NCBI RefSeq assembly: GCF_018362995.1
Contig: NZ_CP074372.1
Location: 1,984,001 to 2,048,000 of the forward strand
Length of the DNA stretch: 64,000 nt
Direction of reading: 5' to 3'
From: Chryseobacterium indologenes
GTDB lineage: Bacteria > Bacteroidota > Bacteroidia > Flavobacteriales > Weeksellaceae
Every line of letters begins with the position of its first letter. Position 1 is the first letter of the stretch. This document shows positions 61,024 through 64,000 of this stretch, piece after piece. The notes below the pieces were generated by a model. It was not told where the DNA came from, did no database searches, and saw nothing but the letters and a program-made list of their open reading frames with translations. Made by a program: the position numbers and the translations under genes.

Positions 61024-62793
61024 TTAATACATCTTCTCTATAATATCTGCGTATTTTTTGATCACCACATTTCTTTTGACTTTCAAAGTCGGAGTAATTT
61101 CTCCTGTATTGATGTCAAATTCTGCCGGCATCAAGGTAAATTTCTTCACTTTTTCATAGTCTGCCAGGTGATCCTGCAATTCTTTAATTTTTTCTTTATA
61201 AAGATTGATTACCTTTTCATTTTTTACAGCATCTTTCCAATTGGTAAAAGGAATATTATTTTTCTTAATATAATCCTGCAAAAATTCAAAATTAGGAACA
61301 ATCAACGCTGAAACAAACTGCCTTCCTTCTGCAATCAGCATAATCTGCTGGATAAAATTATTGTTGGTCAAAAGGTTTTCTATCTGCTGTGGCGCAATAT
61401 ATTTTCCATTGGAAGTCTTCATAAGATCTTTGATTCTGTCTGTGATAATCAGGTTTCCTTTATCATCAAATTTCCCGGCATCTCCCGTTTTGAACCAGCC
61501 GTCTTCTGTGAACACTTTCTGGGTTTCTTCAGGCTTATTGTAATAGCCTTTCATGATTCCGTTTCCTCTCGCCTGAATTTCATCATTTTCACCGATACGC
61601 ATTTCTACTCCCGGCAGTGGCTTTCCGCTTGTACCATGTTCAAAATGAGTTAAAGGGAAAAGCGTCAATGTTGCGGTAGTTTCCGTTAATCCGTAGCCAA
61701 CAGTTACATGAATTCCTACTGATTCAAAGAAACGGGTAACTTCTGGTGACAATGATGCTCCACCACAAGGTAAGAACCACAGTCTGCCGCCCATTTTTTC
61801 TTTTATTTTACTAAAAACTAATCTATCTGCAACAGCTTCTTTGAATTTTAATCCAAAAGGAATTGGTTTTTCATTTCTTCTCAATTCTGCGGTTTCCCAT
61901 CCGGTTTTAAGCGCCCAGTCAAATATTTTCTTCTTCAGTGATGAACCTTCTTCAGCTTTTTCAAGAACTCCGGCATATACTTTCTGGAAAAATCTCGGTA
62001 CGGCACACATGGCAGTAGGTTTTACTTCTTCCAGTGCTTTGGCTACATTTTTAGGATCTTCCAGGAAATAAACACGGGCACCGCCATACAGACAAAGTAA
62101 GCTCCAGCTTCTTTCAAAGACGTGGCTCAATGGTAAGAATGCCAGTGAAAGTTCTTCTTCAAAGTTTTTAAACTTAAAAAATTCAAAATGAGAATCAAAT
62201 GCTTTGATGAAATTTCCATGGGTAAGCATTACTCCTTTTGGAATTCCCGTAGTTCCTGAAGTATAGATCAATGTGGCTGTATCATCATTTTCCTTCTTAA
62301 AAATCTCCAGTTCCGGTGAAGCTTTAGCAATAAAATCTTCAAGATAAAAATTGTTGAATTCTTTCTTGATCCACACTGCTTTTTTAGAAACAATAATGGT
62401 TTCAAGATTGTTTTCTTCTTTATGTAAAAACTCAAGACAGGCATCATACTGCATCTGATTTCCCACTAAAACAGCTTTAGCTCCGGAATCGTTGATGATA
62501 TGTTCTGCCTGCTCAGCATTATTAGTTGAATAAATAGGCACCGTAACAGCACCGATGGCCATTGAAGCCAGGTCAACGATCATCCATTCGGACGAGTTAT
62601 CTGAATAAATAGCGACTCTGTCATTCTCCTGAATTCCAGCTTCCTTTAGGGCATTGGCTGTTTTAAAAATAACCTCACTGAATTTTTTCCAGCTCAACTC
62701 TTTCCAGGCTCCCTCTTTCTTTTTAAATCCGATGGCCGCTTTTATAGGATGTTTTTCTACATTTTTAAGGATAATTGCCTCTGCAAGATTCAT
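61024..62793 (-). CDS. Long-chain acyl-CoA ligase (AMP-forming)
   Basis: 589 residues of the ANL adenylate-forming family. AMP-binding motif YTSGTTGIPKG (177-187), VTVGYGLTETTATLTLFP, DGWFKTGDAGKFDDKGNLIITDR, and the C-terminal lysine region INTGEITPTLKVKRNVV. Size and motifs fit FadD15/ACSBG-type long-chain ligases that activate fatty acids as CoA thioesters. Its start overlaps the stop of the SDR gene by four bases (ATGA), so both come from one operon and probably act on the same lipid pathway. Confidence 0.92.
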   Translation of the reverse strand: MNLAEAIILKNVEKHPIKAAIGFKKKEGAWKELSWKKFSEVIFKTANALKEAGIQENDRVAIYSDNSSEWMIVDLASMAIGAVTVPIYSTNNAEQAEHIINDSGAKAVLVGNQMQYDACLEFLHKEENNLETIIVSKKAVWIKKEFNNFYLEDFIAKASPELEIFKKENDDTATLIYTSGTTGIPKGVMLTHGNFIKAFDSHFEFFKFKNFEEELSLAFLPLSHVFERSWSLLCLYGGARVYFLEDPKNVAKALEEVKPTAMCAVPRFFQKVYAGVLEKAEEGSSLKKKIFDWALKTGWETAELRRNEKPIPFGLKFKEAVADRLVFSKIKEKMGGRLWFLPCGGASLSPEVTRFFESVGIHVTVGYGLTETTATLTLFPLTHFEHGTSGKPLPGVEMRIGENDEIQARGNGIMKGYYNKPEETQKVFTEDGWFKTGDAGKFDDKGNLIITDRIKDLMKTSNGKYIAPQQIENLLTNNNFIQQIMLIAEGRQFVSALIVPNFEFLQDYIKKNNIPFTNWKDAVKNEKVINLYKEKIKELQDHLADYEKVKKFTLMPAEFDINTGEITPTLKVKRNVVIKKYADIIEKMY

Positions 62794-63803
62794 TTCTTCA
62801 GCTTTTTGTCGTTAATATAATTATTCAGGTGAAAGTCGATACTTTCTTTTACGGGAATAAACTGATAATTCAGTTTTTCTTTGACTTTGTGATTGGAAAT
62901 GGTGTTGAAGGAAGAAATGGCTTCAATATTTGATTTGGTAACCATTTTCAATTTAGGAATCAGCCATCCGAAAAGGATGTTGGCTATTCTTCCGATATTT
63001 AATACAGATTGTGAAAGAATTCTGGCATCTTTAAGGCCGAGACGGGTTCTTACCTGTTTTGCAAGGTCTGCATATCTGTTATTTTCAGCAACAATGATAA
63101 AACGTTCTCCGAAAAGATTATTTTCCATCAGTTCAATTGCTGTATTGGCCACATCTCTTACATCAACGTAAGCAGAACCGCCGGAAAAGGTAAAACTATT
63201 GTCTTCAAAAGTAGAGAAAAGCTCACCGCTGCTTTGATTCCAGTTTCCGCTTCCTACAATCATTCCCGGATTGATAATGACTACATTCAGGCCTTCTGCT
63301 GAAGCTCTCCATGCTTCCATTTCAGATAAATGTTTTGAAATGGCATATGCAGAGTGTTCCAGTTTGGGATTAAAGTCAGAATCTTCGTCCAGTTCTCCTT
63401 TTTCATTGTAGCTATCGAGCACAGCAACAGAACTTACATGAAGAAATTTTTTAACGTCTGATCCTTCGCAGGCAAACAGGAGGTTTTCTGTACCCTTGAT
63501 GTTTGTACGGTACATTTCTTTTTCATCTTTGGGATGAAAGCTCACTTTTGCAGCACAGTGATAGACCTCATCCACACCTTGCAGTGCAGTTTTCAAAGAA
63601 TCTAGGTCATCAAAATCTACGTTTACCCATTCAATCTTGTTGAAAAAATCGTCTGGATTCTCCGTATAAAAGCTGTATGAATGCTTTACTTCGTTTAAAT
63701 TGCTGCCCGGTCTTTTGGAAGCACGTACATTTTTACCTCTTTTAAGAAGTTCCAGTACAATTATTCTTCCCAGAATTCCGGTAGCACCCGTTACAAAAAT
63801 CAT
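62790..63803 (-). CDS. NAD(P)-dependent epimerase/dehydratase-like SDR
   Basis: 337 residues, extended short-chain dehydrogenase: nucleotide-binding VTGATGILGRIIV, DEVYHCAAKVSFHP, VSSVAVLDS, and the catalytic Tyr-Lys in YAISKHLSEME (about 134-138). Resembles dihydroflavonol-4-reductase/3-beta-HSD-like reductases. Coupled by a four-base overlap to the acyl-CoA ligase gene, which suggests reduction of a fatty or isoprenoid acyl product, though that is inference. Confidence 0.88.
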   Translation of the reverse strand: MIFVTGATGILGRIIVLELLKRGKNVRASKRPGSNLNEVKHSYSFYTENPDDFFNKIEWVNVDFDDLDSLKTALQGVDEVYHCAAKVSFHPKDEKEMYRTNIKGTENLLFACEGSDVKKFLHVSSVAVLDSYNEKGELDEDSDFNPKLEHSAYAISKHLSEMEAWRASAEGLNVVIINPGMIVGSGNWNQSSGELFSTFEDNSFTFSGGSAYVDVRDVANTAIELMENNLFGERFIIVAENNRYADLAKQVRTRLGLKDARILSQSVLNIGRIANILFGWLIPKLKMVTKSNIEAISSFNTISNHKVKEKLNYQFIPVKESIDFHLNNYINDKKLKK

Positions 63804-64000
63804 TAATTATTTTACTTGATTGCTGACTAAAATATAACAATATTTTCTATCCGGCAATTCTTCCGGATCCGGCAAAAATTCCTTAGAAAAACTGCTTCTG
63901 CAAATTTGCGATTTTTAAAGCATAATTCCACTTTATTTAACCAATATTATCACTCAGAAATCAACAAACCAGAAAAATTTTAATCACAGTAGGTTATTAC

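Noticed and set aside
63804..64000. GCAAATTTGC palindrome near the right edge (about 63899-63908)
   Set aside because: A ten-base AT-rich palindrome is expected by chance; no gene start is visible beyond it to assess a role.

Overview
The window looks like chromosome from a Chryseobacterium-like member of the Bacteroidota (family Weeksellaceae, inferred). The reasons are AT-rich DNA, many promoters of the Bacteroidota type (TAnnTTTG at -7, sometimes TTG/TTTG about 20 bases upstream), a gliding and type IX secretion (T9SS) block gldJ / porU-porV, two surface proteins with C-terminal regions that look like T9SS type A sorting signals, mevalonate-pathway mvaD, a subclass B1 metallo-beta-lactamase, and many small Bacteroidota-style lipoproteins. 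I found no rRNA, tRNA or CRISPR array. The left edge cuts one gene.

Layout. 1-7 kb: a cut exported protein, pruA, two tiny lipoproteins separated by short tandem repeats, a membrane-anchored TPR/AraC regulator, and an exported thioredoxin-TPR protein. 7-16 kb: fabH, corA, a membrane patatin phospholipase, a DUF2199 pair, a divergent flavodoxin-fold oxidoreductase / HxlR regulator pair, tag glycosylase, an exported hydrolase, and a DoxD-DoxA fusion. 16-23 kb: an orphan 198-residue protein, a TetR-controlled tripartite efflux operon (tetR-tolC-hlyD-DHA2 MFS), and holB. 23-29 kb: an aldehyde dehydrogenase, an outer-membrane beta-barrel protein with lptC and anmK, an SRPBCC protein, and a NUDIX hydrolase. 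29-38 kb: murF, gldJ, and divergent porU-porV.

38-45 kb: B1 metallo-beta-lactamase, FUSC membrane protein, phosphopantetheinyl transferase, HugZ-like flavoprotein, ahcY, a lipoprotein and YiaA. 45-50 kb: two tandem BspA-like repeat proteins with T9SS tails, followed by an intact IS3-family element (1,310 bp, 3-bp target duplication, programmed -1 frameshift). 50-64 kb: purE and purK split by an EamA transporter, a lipoprotein and a Na+/H+ antiporter; then DUF1543, TauE/DUF1634, a glyoxalase-fold protein, an NTF2-like protein, an EEP phosphatase, mvaD, and an acyl-CoA ligase overlapping an SDR reductase.

How the parts fit: porU (sortase) and porV (its outer-membrane partner) would process the two BspA-like proteins encoded 10 kb away, and gldJ couples the same machinery to gliding. 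The lptC locus and murF/anmK serve envelope synthesis and recycling. The most distinctive non-coding content is several families of dispersed intergenic repeats: hairpin modules with a GGCTAAAGCC-type core and a CCTATTGAATT tail at five loci, a 60-bp element present twice, GGAAGCTGG-type elements, and a heptamer tract that abuts a lipoprotein promoter and could switch it. I did not find a clearly undescribed multi-gene system. The best leads are the heptamer-promoter arrangement, the repeat families, the tandem BspA pair, and the uncharacterised 198-residue and 435-residue proteins.
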